Assembly: GCA_022425195.1 (NCBI GenBank)
Contig: JAKMFX010000011.1
Coordinates: forward strand, 54,075-118,074
Direction: 5' to 3'
Source of the DNA: Flavobacteriales bacterium
GTDB lineage: Bacteria; Bacteroidota; Bacteroidia; Flavobacteriales; UBA7430
Length of the DNA: 64,000 nucleotides
The notes below the pieces were generated by a model. It did no database searches, was not told the origin of the DNA, and saw only the letters and a list, made by a program, of their open reading frames with translations. This document shows positions 51,978 to 61,357 of this stretch, piece by piece. Each line of letters opens with the position of its first letter. The first letter of the stretch is position 1. A program made the translations under genes and the position numbers.

Positions 51978-52667
51978 TTATACCATCCAAGCAAGAATAC
52001 TTCCTACGCTAATGGCGAGTAATTTTTGAATGTTAAATTTGTGACCTTCGGAACTCTCAAATAAAATTGTGGTTGAGATGTGTAAGAAAATTCCCACAAC
52101 AATAGCTGTTATTTCTTTGTGGTAGTGGCTTAATTCAGAGACTAAACTCCCTGTCAGTGCCCCTAGAGGGCTCATAATTGCAAAGATGGCTATGTATGCA
52201 AGAGACTTGGTTTTGGAGAAGCCTGCTTGAGCGAAAAGACTCATGAGAACAATGGTTACAGGAATTTTATGAAGCGCAATTCCTGTGAGAAGTGAATCCT
52301 CAAAATGTGAATGTCCGTGGTGGTCAATACCTCCAATAGGCATGCCTTCTAAATAGGCATGAATCGCTAGACTTATCAACATAGATATAGGAATGGCTTT
52401 ATTGCTGACGTGGCCATGACCGTGTTCAATTCCTTTGGAGAAAAACTCCAAAATGATTTGAAGAATGAATCCGATCAGTAGAAATAAACCTATTTTTTTT
52501 CCTTGGTCTACGTATATCTCGGGTAGAAGGTGGAATACAGAAATGGCAAATAGGTAAGCTCCAGAGAAAGCCAGTAATAATTTAATGACATTCGGCTTCA
52601 AGTCTTTTCCAAGTAGAACCAAAAGAACTCCAACAACAACGGAGGCAATTAAAACAATATAAGTCAT
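51978..52667 (-). CDS. ZIP-family metal transporter
   Basis: 'HLLPEIYVDQGKK', 'AIPISMLISLAIHAYLEGMPIGGIDHHGHSH', 'GIALHKIPVTIVLM', 'SPLGALTGSL'. Confidence 0.88.
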   Translation of the reverse strand: MTYIVLIASVVVGVLLVLLGKDLKPNVIKLLLAFSGAYLFAISVFHLLPEIYVDQGKKIGLFLLIGFILQIILEFFSKGIEHGHGHVSNKAIPISMLISLAIHAYLEGMPIGGIDHHGHSHFEDSLLTGIALHKIPVTIVLMSLFAQAGFSKTKSLAYIAIFAIMSPLGALTGSLVSELSHYHKEITAIVVGIFLHISTTILFESSEGHKFNIQKLLAISVGSILAWMV

Positions 52668-52744
52668 ATGTTTATTTTAGCGAGGGCAAATATATGAAGA
52701 ATTTGTTTTTTTCGATTGAGACATTTGGCTAAAATACGATGATT

Positions 52745-53491
52745 TTAGGTGTAAATTTTAAAGACTAGGATCAAGCGATCTGAATTATCGGGATCAAATT
52801 CGTTCAAATCATAATCGCCAAATACATTTATCACTTTCAGATTTACCTCAGAAGCCATTTCTAAGAGTGTTTTTTTATCAAACGCAGCCACTCTCTCTTG
52901 AAAATGACGCGTTTCGTTTTGATCATGAACTTCAATGTCCTTGATGATATGCTTTCCGTTGTATTGTCTTCTGATGTCAAAAGTTATCCCATCAAGTGTT
53001 TTAGTTTCTTGTGGAATAAGATTTGGGATGATTTTTTCGATGTTGAGAAAATCCAAAACAAAAACACCATCATCATTTAGGTTGCGTGCAGCCGCTGCTA
53101 AAACTTTTATATTTTCCTCTTTCTTTTCAAAATAACCAAAGCTGGTAAAAAGATTAAATACATAATCGAACCCTTTATCGATATAGGTTTTACGAATGTC
53201 GTGAATGTCAAAGTACGCGTTTTCAACTTTGTTGTTCAGCGCATTTACATGGGCAATACGGATGCTTTCTTCTGCCAAATCAACACCTGTGGTTTGAAAG
53301 CCTTTTTTAGCGAGATGTATAGCGTGTCTGCCTTTTCCGCAGGCAAGGTCCAAAATTTCCGCCTCTTCTTTGACCTGAAGATGAATGCATAAATTGTCGA
53401 TAAATCGGCAAGCTTCACCCTCATCTCTATGTTGGTAAAGGGTGTGATAATAAGAGGTGTTGAACCAATCTACAAACCAGTCTTTATTCAT
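52745..53491 (-). CDS. Class I SAM-dependent methyltransferase
   Basis: 'ILDLACGKGRHAIHLAKKGFQTTGVDLAEESI', 'FDYVFNLFTSFGYF'. Confidence 0.88.
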   Translation of the reverse strand: MNKDWFVDWFNTSYYHTLYQHRDEGEACRFIDNLCIHLQVKEEAEILDLACGKGRHAIHLAKKGFQTTGVDLAEESIRIAHVNALNNKVENAYFDIHDIRKTYIDKGFDYVFNLFTSFGYFEKKEENIKVLAAAARNLNDDGVFVLDFLNIEKIIPNLIPQETKTLDGITFDIRRQYNGKHIIKDIEVHDQNETRHFQERVAAFDKKTLLEMASEVNLKVINVFGDYDLNEFDPDNSDRLILVFKIYT

Positions 53492-53492
53492 G

Positions 53493-54290
53493 TTAAATAA
53501 AATAGGAGTAAAGGTTAAATAATTTTACGATGGCAAGAGAAATCATCAGAATGAGGATGCGTCTCACCCAAAGTGTTGCGTTTTTATTTTCAAGAGCAAA
53601 TTTTGTGGCTATCCATGCGCCAAGTCCTTGCCCAATAGACAATGCTATGGCGGGCTTCCAATCTACTTGATCGTTATACATGTAGATCAGTAGGGCAGGA
53701 ATGAAAAGCGTAAAGCTGATGATGATTTTTATGAAATTAGCATCAATCAAGCTGTATTTTGAAACCAGAACTAAGGCCGCTAAAAATAACACCCCCATTC
53801 CCATTTGAATAAACCCTGCGTACCAACCGATACCAAAGAAAATAATATAATTTAAAAGTGATCTGTTGTCCTCTCGATTTGCGGTTTCAATTAGCCAGCG
53901 TTTTGGTTTTAATAGGACAATACTAAGCATGACGATCATCAAATAGCCAATCACTTTGGTGAGTAAGTCATCCGAGATTTGTAGGGCAGAAGTGGCACCC
54001 AAAATAGCCCCGATCACTGCTGGAATCATTAAGCCTAAACTGCTTTTTAATAGTGGTTTAAACTTATCAGTGTTGCGAAATGTGAATATGCTGACAATAC
54101 ATTGAACGAGAGCACCCAATCGATTTGTCCCGTTGGCCAATCCCGCCGGCATGCCCGCAAACAGTAATAAGCTTAGGGTAAATACAGAGCCGTTTCCGGC
54201 AAGTGTATTAATAAACCCTGCCAGTGCACCGGCAAGAAAAAAGAGAGGGTAGAAGTACCAGGCTAATTCCATTGTTTCTAAAAAACCCAA
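53493..54290 (-). CDS. TauE/SafE-family membrane transporter
   Basis: 'FFLAGALAGFINTLAGNGSVFTLSLLLFAGMPAGLANGTNRLG', 8 TM. Confidence 0.87.
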   Translation of the reverse strand: MGFLETMELAWYFYPLFFLAGALAGFINTLAGNGSVFTLSLLLFAGMPAGLANGTNRLGALVQCIVSIFTFRNTDKFKPLLKSSLGLMIPAVIGAILGATSALQISDDLLTKVIGYLMIVMLSIVLLKPKRWLIETANREDNRSLLNYIIFFGIGWYAGFIQMGMGVLFLAALVLVSKYSLIDANFIKIIISFTLFIPALLIYMYNDQVDWKPAIALSIGQGLGAWIATKFALENKNATLWVRRILILMISLAIVKLFNLYSYFI

Positions 54291-54473
54291 AGGTAATTAT
54301 TTCGGAACAGGAACAAAGTTTTTAAGTGATGGGCCTCGTAATATTAGTTTTCCCCTGCTTTCATTTTCAAATTATGAATGCCATTCCATTAACTTTTTAT
54401 CGTTCATAAGTTCGTTTTTCAAGAGTATTCTGGAGCAATAGTTTTATTAATTTTAAGACTTAAATTAGAAGCA

Positions 54474-57400
54474 ATGAGATTATTATGGATAGGCCTTTTT
54501 CTGGTTATTTTTTCAAATCAAACGTCAAGAGCACAGCAACATAGAATAGACCCTTTGATGGAAAGCTATCAGAGAGGTATCCAGTCTTATAATACCGGTT
54601 CATATGCTGAGGCTTTTATGATTTTCAAGAACCTTCATCATGAGATTGATGATACCTACAGCTTAATAGCGCTTCACTCTCATTACTACAAGAGCCGTTC
54701 AGCCATGCAGCTTTTTCATCAAGATGCGATTTCTCTGATGGAGACGTTTTTGTTGACTTACCCCAACAGCTCACTTTTTTATGAAGCATCAAGAAATTTA
54801 GCAGATTACTATTATCAGAAAAGAGACTATTCAAATGCGCTGCATTACTACAAAAATATTGACCCTACTCAGTTGCAAGCAAAGTACCGTGATGTTTACA
54901 GGTTTCATTACGCATATAGTTTGTTTAGCACTGGAGATACTTCTGGTGCAGCCTCCTTTTTTCACGACTTGATTTCGAAAGATTCCGAATTCAAGAGTGC
55001 TTCACAATACTACTTTGCTTATATCGCCTACATCAATGGGAATTATACAATTGCTGAAAAACAATTTTTAGACTTGATAGAACAAGAGATGTATTTGGAG
55101 GAGATTCCGCTCTATGTGGCCCAAATATATCACAAGCAAGATGCTCATGAGGACTTAATTTCGTTTGGCTTACCCTATGTAGACGCTACCTTTACATTCA
55201 CTGAGTTATTCAAGCTCTTGGCTGAGGCTTATTACCATCTTGGTGACTATGACCGATCAATTTATTTTTTCAAGGACAAGTATTTGAATACCGGAGCTAA
55301 GTTAGACGATTATGGCTACTATCTTCTGGGTCAAGCTTATTACAAGACTGAGGAGTTTTCTTTGGCAGGATCAACCTTTAACAAAATTGTGGAGGCAGAA
55401 GATAGTTTGGCTCAAAACGCTTATTACCATCTGGCAGACTGTTACTTGAAATTAGGGGACAAGCGTTCTGCACAAAATGCTTTTGAGTCGGCATCTCATT
55501 ATGATTTCAACACAGCCATCGCCGAACATGCGCATTTTAATTTTGCTAAGTTATGCTATGAGTTGGGCTATCCCTATGCCGATCCTACGATGATCCTTCA
55601 GGATTTCATCAAAGACTTTCCTCAATCCGAATATTTAGATGAAGCCTATTCTTTCTTGGTCAATGCATTTTTAACCCATAAGGACTATTCCAGAGCGATA
55701 AAGTCTCTCGAAAACAGTGGTTTGTCGAGTGAGCTTTTACAACAAGCTTATCAAGAGGTTTCATACTACAGAGCGGTACAATTGTTCAATGATGGGAATT
55801 ATCAAAACGCCGTCATTCACTTTGAGAAAGCCCTGCTTCATCCACATAATAAAACTTTAGAAGCGATGTCTCACTATTGGAATGCTGAATCTCACGATCG
55901 ACTGAACGAATTTGAGAAAAGCATCACTTCGTATAAAAAATTTCAAAATACACCAATATCAATTGGGCTCCCTGAATATCAATCCGCTTCTTATCATATC
56001 GCCTATGCTTATTTCAAATTGTGGAAGTTTGCAGAATCTTCGAAAGGCTTTGAGGTTTTTGTTGGCAACGCGAATAAAAATGACATGAGATTGCATGACA
56101 CCTACGTTCGCCTGGGTGATTCTAACTACATGCTTAAAAATTATTCGAAAGCCATTAGGTCTTATGAGAAAGCCGTTCAGCTATGGGGAGTAGATGCAGA
56201 TTACGCAGCTTATCAGATTGCATTGGCCTATCAACAGTTGGGGAAGTATGATGAAGTGATAGAAAGTCTTGTGAAATTCGATGAGCAATACGCCAAATCC
56301 ACTTATGTTGATGACGCTTGGTATCGAATGGGAGAAGCCTACATCAAGTTGGAAAACTCTGAAAAAGCACTAGAAATGTTTCGTAAAATTGGGGCTAATT
56401 TCCCAAACAGTGCCTATGTAGCAGATGCAAAAATGAAGATAGGCCTGGTTTTATACCATGCTGAGGATTATTCGGAGAGCATCCAGCAATTTAAAGCCAT
56501 TGTGACCGAATACCCGGCGACAACGATTGCTCGTGAAGCCATCAGTAATGCGCGGAGTGTCTATGTTGATTTGGGTGATGTTCAATCCTATGCAGACTGG
56601 GTTGAAACGCTAAGTTTCGTAAACATAAGTACCTCAGCCCTTGATTCTACGGCCTATGAATCTGCCGAATTGCATTATTTGAAGGGGAACTTTAAGAAAT
56701 CTTTTTTAGGTTTTGAATCCTATCTCAACACCTATACTGAGGGTATCTTTAAGCTTTCCGCAAACTACTATTATGGAGTGTCTGCCCTAGAAATAGATAA
56801 AACAGATGAGGCATTAGTCGCTTTTGAGCTTGTCGCGTCTTATCATAACAATCCTTTCACCCATGTTGCTTTGAAGCATACAGCTGAGCTTTATCAGCAG
56901 AAAAAAATGTACGACAAAGCTCTTGAAAAATTTCATCAACTGGATGATTTAGCCGAAACTGTAGAAGCTCAACTTTTTGCCAAACAAGGCTTGATGGATG
57001 CTTACCTCAGTAAAGGTGAATATACAAATGCTATTGAGCAAGCCCAGTTAATACTGAATTCTGGTCGGGTAGACGAAAGTCTTATTTTGGAGTTAAACAC
57101 CTTTGTGGCTCGGGTTGCATTTTTAGATTTGGATCGCGACTTAGCTGCTGAAAAATATAAGGTAATAGAGGAAAATAGTCAAGGAGCTTTGAAAGCTGAA
57201 TCCATGTATCATCTTGCCTATCTGGCTTTTTATGAAGGGGATTATGAGCTTTCTAAAGAACTCATTTTTGAGCAATCAAGATCATTACCTCGCTACAAGG
57301 AATGGTTGGGTAAATCATTCATCATATTGGCTAAAAATTATTGGGAAGAAGAAGACGTATTTCAAGCCACGCATACCTTGGATCAATTGATACTTAACGT

Positions 57401-57554
57401 AGATGATGCTGAAATTTTGAAAGCGGCAAAACGATTAAAGGCTGAAATCCTTGCCAATGAAAACACACAACAGGATTTGACCTTGGGTTTAGATTCTCTG
57501 ATTCTTGCAGACTCAATCCCTACATCAGATTCATTACGAATTACAGAAGAATAA
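54474..57554 (+). CDS. Large periplasmic TPR-repeat protein
   Basis: 1026 aa; signal peptide; many TPR motifs ('YKTEEFSLAGSTFNKIVEAEDSLAQNAYYHLADCYLKLGD', 'YSKAIRSYEKAVQLWG'). Confidence 0.88.
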   Translation: MRLLWIGLFLVIFSNQTSRAQQHRIDPLMESYQRGIQSYNTGSYAEAFMIFKNLHHEIDDTYSLIALHSHYYKSRSAMQLFHQDAISLMETFLLTYPNSSLFYEASRNLADYYYQKRDYSNALHYYKNIDPTQLQAKYRDVYRFHYAYSLFSTGDTSGAASFFHDLISKDSEFKSASQYYFAYIAYINGNYTIAEKQFLDLIEQEMYLEEIPLYVAQIYHKQDAHEDLISFGLPYVDATFTFTELFKLLAEAYYHLGDYDRSIYFFKDKYLNTGAKLDDYGYYLLGQAYYKTEEFSLAGSTFNKIVEAEDSLAQNAYYHLADCYLKLGDKRSAQNAFESASHYDFNTAIAEHAHFNFAKLCYELGYPYADPTMILQDFIKDFPQSEYLDEAYSFLVNAFLTHKDYSRAIKSLENSGLSSELLQQAYQEVSYYRAVQLFNDGNYQNAVIHFEKALLHPHNKTLEAMSHYWNAESHDRLNEFEKSITSYKKFQNTPISIGLPEYQSASYHIAYAYFKLWKFAESSKGFEVFVGNANKNDMRLHDTYVRLGDSNYMLKNYSKAIRSYEKAVQLWGVDADYAAYQIALAYQQLGKYDEVIESLVKFDEQYAKSTYVDDAWYRMGEAYIKLENSEKALEMFRKIGANFPNSAYVADAKMKIGLVLYHAEDYSESIQQFKAIVTEYPATTIAREAISNARSVYVDLGDVQSYADWVETLSFVNISTSALDSTAYESAELHYLKGNFKKSFLGFESYLNTYTEGIFKLSANYYYGVSALEIDKTDEALVAFELVASYHNNPFTHVALKHTAELYQQKKMYDKALEKFHQLDDLAETVEAQLFAKQGLMDAYLSKGEYTNAIEQAQLILNSGRVDESLILELNTFVARVAFLDLDRDLAAEKYKVIEENSQGALKAESMYHLAYLAFYEGDYELSKELIFEQSRSLPRYKEWLGKSFIILAKNYWEEEDVFQATHTLDQLILNVDDAEILKAAKRLKAEILANENTQQDLTLGLDSLILADSIPTSDSLRITEE

Positions 57555-57557
57555 ATC

Positions 57558-59162
57558 ATGAAAAAGATAGTACAACTGGCGCTTTATTGTTTTTGTGTCT
57601 CAACGCTTCAAGCACAGGAAGGTTTGAATCAAGAAGTCATCGATGTGGTGAAAGATTTCAGACCTAAAGTGATGCAGGCTGAAAAAATAAAGACACAGCC
57701 TGTCTTTGTAGATACCTCAAAAGTATCTGAAAAACTGAGCTACCAAATTCGATTAGAAGACTTTACAGTGCAACAGAAAACGGATTCCTTACATGCCTTG
57801 TTGCTCAACAGACCTCACATAGATGAGCTTTACCATCAACGACTTGACGTGGGCATAGGATCCCTTTTAAGCCCATATATATCTTATGATGTAAGTAATG
57901 GTAGAAGTACCAAAAACGTTTATCATGCTTATTTAAATTATGATGGATCTTTTTCTAATCGTATGCCCGTAAACAATAAATACAGTGATTTAAGATTAGG
58001 GGCTGCTTATAAACATCCTTTTAATACCGGTCATCTAAAATCGGATTTCGCCTTTCAAAACCTGAGTAGATTTGATTCTCTAGATCGTAATATTCAACTT
58101 ACTCCATTGGATTTTTCTTCATCCATAGAATTTAAGGACAGCACTCGCTCTTATATTCCAGACCTTTTTGATGCATCTACCAGCCTTCTGTTATACGATG
58201 GAAGTTTTGCAGAGCGAAAGATTACTTTTAAAACATTGCACGATAACATTCCAATCAAAAACTTGAAATGGCGATTCGACAATGTATTGGCCTTTCAAAA
58301 ATCAGATGATGTAAACAAGCTGCATTGGAAATCAAAAGTAAAGACCAATACAAAAATTGATGTTTTCGATGTAAATTTAGCTTTAGGTTTCGACCTATTG
58401 GATGGAAGTTTTAAGCTGTTTCCAGAAATCAAAGCTCAGTACCCAATTAAAAAAGGTTTGTACAGCTATTTTGAACTTGGAGGAAACCGAGAACTAAGTT
58501 CATTAGATCAACTTTACCTAAAGAACCCTTATCTGCCACTTATGGGGTCTTCAGGAAGTTCGCTCGGTAAATACCTGGAAGATAATACGAGCTATTTTTC
58601 TAGGCTGGGCTTGAATGGAAAGTTGTTTGAAACCCTTGTCTACCAGTTGTCTATTACGGCAAAAACAGATGACCAATTCATGCATTTTATTCGCATTTCA
58701 AACCCTGCTGAAGCGAGTAATATGTCCATAATTCCTGATTATACGAGTTTGAATTCCGTTCAAGTTCATGCAGAAATTGAGGCTCAATGGAACGATCAGC
58801 TTCACTTTTGGTTAAAAGGTGATTTTCGAAGCTATGACAAACACCTTTCCTACACTCCTGAAACGGAAATAGGTTTCTACATTGCTTATCAATACAATAC
58901 GCAATGGTTTATCCGTTCTTCAATGAGATGTATGGGCGCTCGTGAAGTTTTGACTCCTAGTCTTGATGATAACGACAAACGGGTGAAAAGTGAAGATTTA
59001 CAGGAGCTATTTGATTTGAATCTGAAGTTGACTTACTCGCATGACAAACAATTTAATTTTTATTTGGAAGCACTGAATTTATTTGATCAAGAAGTTGTGA
59101 TTTGGCAACAAAACCCAGTTTTAGGAAGACAATTCATCATAGGATCTAGTTATCGTTTTTAA
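57558..59162 (+). CDS. Outer-membrane beta-barrel protein paired with the TPR gene
   Basis: Signal peptide 'MKKIVQLALYCFCVSTLQAQ'; alternating beta-strand pattern, C-terminal 'NFYLEALNLFDQEVVIWQQNPVLGRQFIIGSSYRF'. Confidence 0.78.
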   Translation: MKKIVQLALYCFCVSTLQAQEGLNQEVIDVVKDFRPKVMQAEKIKTQPVFVDTSKVSEKLSYQIRLEDFTVQQKTDSLHALLLNRPHIDELYHQRLDVGIGSLLSPYISYDVSNGRSTKNVYHAYLNYDGSFSNRMPVNNKYSDLRLGAAYKHPFNTGHLKSDFAFQNLSRFDSLDRNIQLTPLDFSSSIEFKDSTRSYIPDLFDASTSLLLYDGSFAERKITFKTLHDNIPIKNLKWRFDNVLAFQKSDDVNKLHWKSKVKTNTKIDVFDVNLALGFDLLDGSFKLFPEIKAQYPIKKGLYSYFELGGNRELSSLDQLYLKNPYLPLMGSSGSSLGKYLEDNTSYFSRLGLNGKLFETLVYQLSITAKTDDQFMHFIRISNPAEASNMSIIPDYTSLNSVQVHAEIEAQWNDQLHFWLKGDFRSYDKHLSYTPETEIGFYIAYQYNTQWFIRSSMRCMGAREVLTPSLDDNDKRVKSEDLQELFDLNLKLTYSHDKQFNFYLEALNLFDQEVVIWQQNPVLGRQFIIGSSYRF

Positions 59163-59666
59163 AGTAGCTTGAGTGCAGTCCTATGAACGTTTTGCGCCAT
59201 TTATTGTACCTCGAAAACCCCCTGTTTAAATTCAATTTTTTGTGGATGTATTTGGAAACTAAGTGATTAAGCCTTATGTTTGTTTGTGTATAATAAAATA
59301 ATATAAAAATAGAATCCATGAATTCACATCTGACAACTCATCTCAATATTTTTTAAAAGCGGCAGTTTGCTCTTTTTCATTTCTACTACTTTTCTGTAGT
59401 TCGATTCGTTTGGATACTATTCTTGGATTGACTTTTTCATTTAAAAAAAGATAAAGTCAAATGGGCATTTTTTTAATATAATAATTTAAAACCTCCCTAA
59501 TGATTGAAACACCCAACTAATAAAAATTTCAAATACTTTCTGTTATCTATTTTCAGAACATCACCTAATTCTTGGTGAGTGAGTTCATTGTGGTCTTATT
59601 TTAAGATACTGATCTTATCATGATTCGTTTATTTCGATTGCCAATAATTAATAATAATAATAAATA

Positions 59667-60182
59667 ATGAAAAATATGAATATTCTATTTTCTGTATTCC
59701 TGTGTCTTTATACTTTTTCTCTTTTGGGGCAAAACGCCTTAGACAACTCATTAATTCTAAGGTCGACTTTTAGCACTTCAACACTTACTTCGGGAGAGAA
59801 CCGTAAATTCATTCATCAACAAAGTTCAGGTCAATCTGGACTTACTGGAACTTATGCTTCGGGTGGTTATCTATTGAGTCAAGGATTTGTTCAATCCAAT
59901 GTATGGGAATTGATGACTGGCCTCAGCGAGATTTTGGACTTGAAAGTACAAATTTTCCCCAACCCATTTGTCAGTGAAGTTCAGGTAAAACTCACAGAAG
60001 CAACAAACTCTGATGTTGAGCTCATCTTATTTAGTCCTTTAGGAAAGGAGTTGGAGCGATATAAGTTTAAAGATAACGAAAAAATACAGATTTCTTTGGC
60101 GCATTTACCCACTGCAAATTATTTCATCAAAATAGCGACGAATAGCAAACAAGTGATACATCCAATCATAAAGATTAAATAA
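59667..60182 (+). CDS. Small secreted protein with T9SS type A sorting domain
   Basis: Signal peptide 'MNILFSVFLCLYTFSLLGQ'; 'SSGQSGLTGTYASGGYLLSQGFVQSN'; 'DLKVQIFPNPFVSEVQVKL...LPTANYFIKIATNSKQVIHPIIKIK'. Confidence 0.82.
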   Translation: MKNMNILFSVFLCLYTFSLLGQNALDNSLILRSTFSTSTLTSGENRKFIHQQSSGQSGLTGTYASGGYLLSQGFVQSNVWELMTGLSEILDLKVQIFPNPFVSEVQVKLTEATNSDVELILFSPLGKELERYKFKDNEKIQISLAHLPTANYFIKIATNSKQVIHPIIKIK

Positions 60183-60213
60183 ACTCAGATAAATAGCCTA
60201 ATACAATCATCTT

Positions 60214-61353
60214 ATGAGAAAACCATTTCGAATTTTCGTTCTCAGTATATTTTGTTCCTTGACCACAATCAGTGCGCAAAGTTTTTACACTGAATTTGGA
60301 ATCAATGCCTTAACCAAGATGGACTATGAAAGTTTTGTGGCCATAACGTATGATTCTGAACAAACGTTTTCACCACAAAAGCATTTTGAACTTGGATGTA
60401 AGTACCCTATTTCCAATCGTGTGAATATCACTTTGGGCTTTTCCAGTAATGCATATCATTTCAGCAACCGTCTAAATTTGGGTAAGAATAAATCCTTAGA
60501 CGCAGAGATATTTACAAATTCTCTATTTGAACTCGATTACTTAGGTAGCAATTTGGGTATAGAATTGAACTTTTCTCAAACCGCAGATTGGCGATTTTAC
60601 GGTTCTGGTAAAATGTCCTTTAATCAGTTGATTCGCGGAAAGAGAACCGACCAGGTGATTAATGTATCCGACACGTACTTTTCAAATTTAAACCCCAATT
60701 TACTGCAAGAAGACCATTTTCAGAAGTTGTGGTGTAATCTTCAACTTGGATTTGGACTGTCCTACCGCGTTAACACGTTTATGGATATATATACACAGTA
60801 TAATTTCAACCAGACCCTTACCTCTGTTGAAACTGAAAAAGTAAATTATGGTTTTAGTGCTCACGATCTTTCAGTAGGATTGCTTTTTAATATTTCAAAA
60901 CAAGAACAGAGTCCTTTAGATGTGCATCTAACCTCAGATCTTCCTGATCCTACTTTGCCTATTCTCAGTCCCGACTTAAATCATTTTGCGCTTGATTTAA
61001 GTTTTAAAGAACCTACAAATACGATTGATTCTTCGAGATTAAAAATATTTTTCCCACCCAGTTCTTCAGCCTTCTACGAAAATCAAACCGAATCACTTGA
61101 GGGACTTTCAAGTAGGCTATTATATAGCCCCTCTCTTAGGTATTATATCTTAGGTTATTTCACAAATTTCACCCACAAAAATATTTGTATTGCAAGACTT
61201 AAATCGGTGTTAGATTTCTTGTTAAAAAAAGGGGTTCAACGCTCACAATTGGTAGTGGCCTATATCAATGAAGATTTAGATGATCAAAATGAAACGGTAT
61301 ACAATAGAAGAATTGAATTAATCCAAATGAATCCAATCAATCCAAATGAATAA
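60214..61353 (+). CDS. Outer-membrane beta-barrel protein with degenerate OmpA-like C-terminal domain
   Basis: Signal peptide; amphipathic strands to about residue 235; C-term 'YYILGYFTNFTHKNICIARLKSVLDFLLKKGVQRSQLVVAYINEDLDDQNETVYNRRIELIQM'. Confidence 0.65.
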   Translation: MRKPFRIFVLSIFCSLTTISAQSFYTEFGINALTKMDYESFVAITYDSEQTFSPQKHFELGCKYPISNRVNITLGFSSNAYHFSNRLNLGKNKSLDAEIFTNSLFELDYLGSNLGIELNFSQTADWRFYGSGKMSFNQLIRGKRTDQVINVSDTYFSNLNPNLLQEDHFQKLWCNLQLGFGLSYRVNTFMDIYTQYNFNQTLTSVETEKVNYGFSAHDLSVGLLFNISKQEQSPLDVHLTSDLPDPTLPILSPDLNHFALDLSFKEPTNTIDSSRLKIFFPPSSSAFYENQTESLEGLSSRLLYSPSLRYYILGYFTNFTHKNICIARLKSVLDFLLKKGVQRSQLVVAYINEDLDDQNETVYNRRIELIQMNPINPNE

Positions 61354-61357
61354 TGTT

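Noticed and set aside
54625-54834. Small - strand ORF inside the TPR gene
   Set aside because: Antisense to TPR repeats; no independent support.
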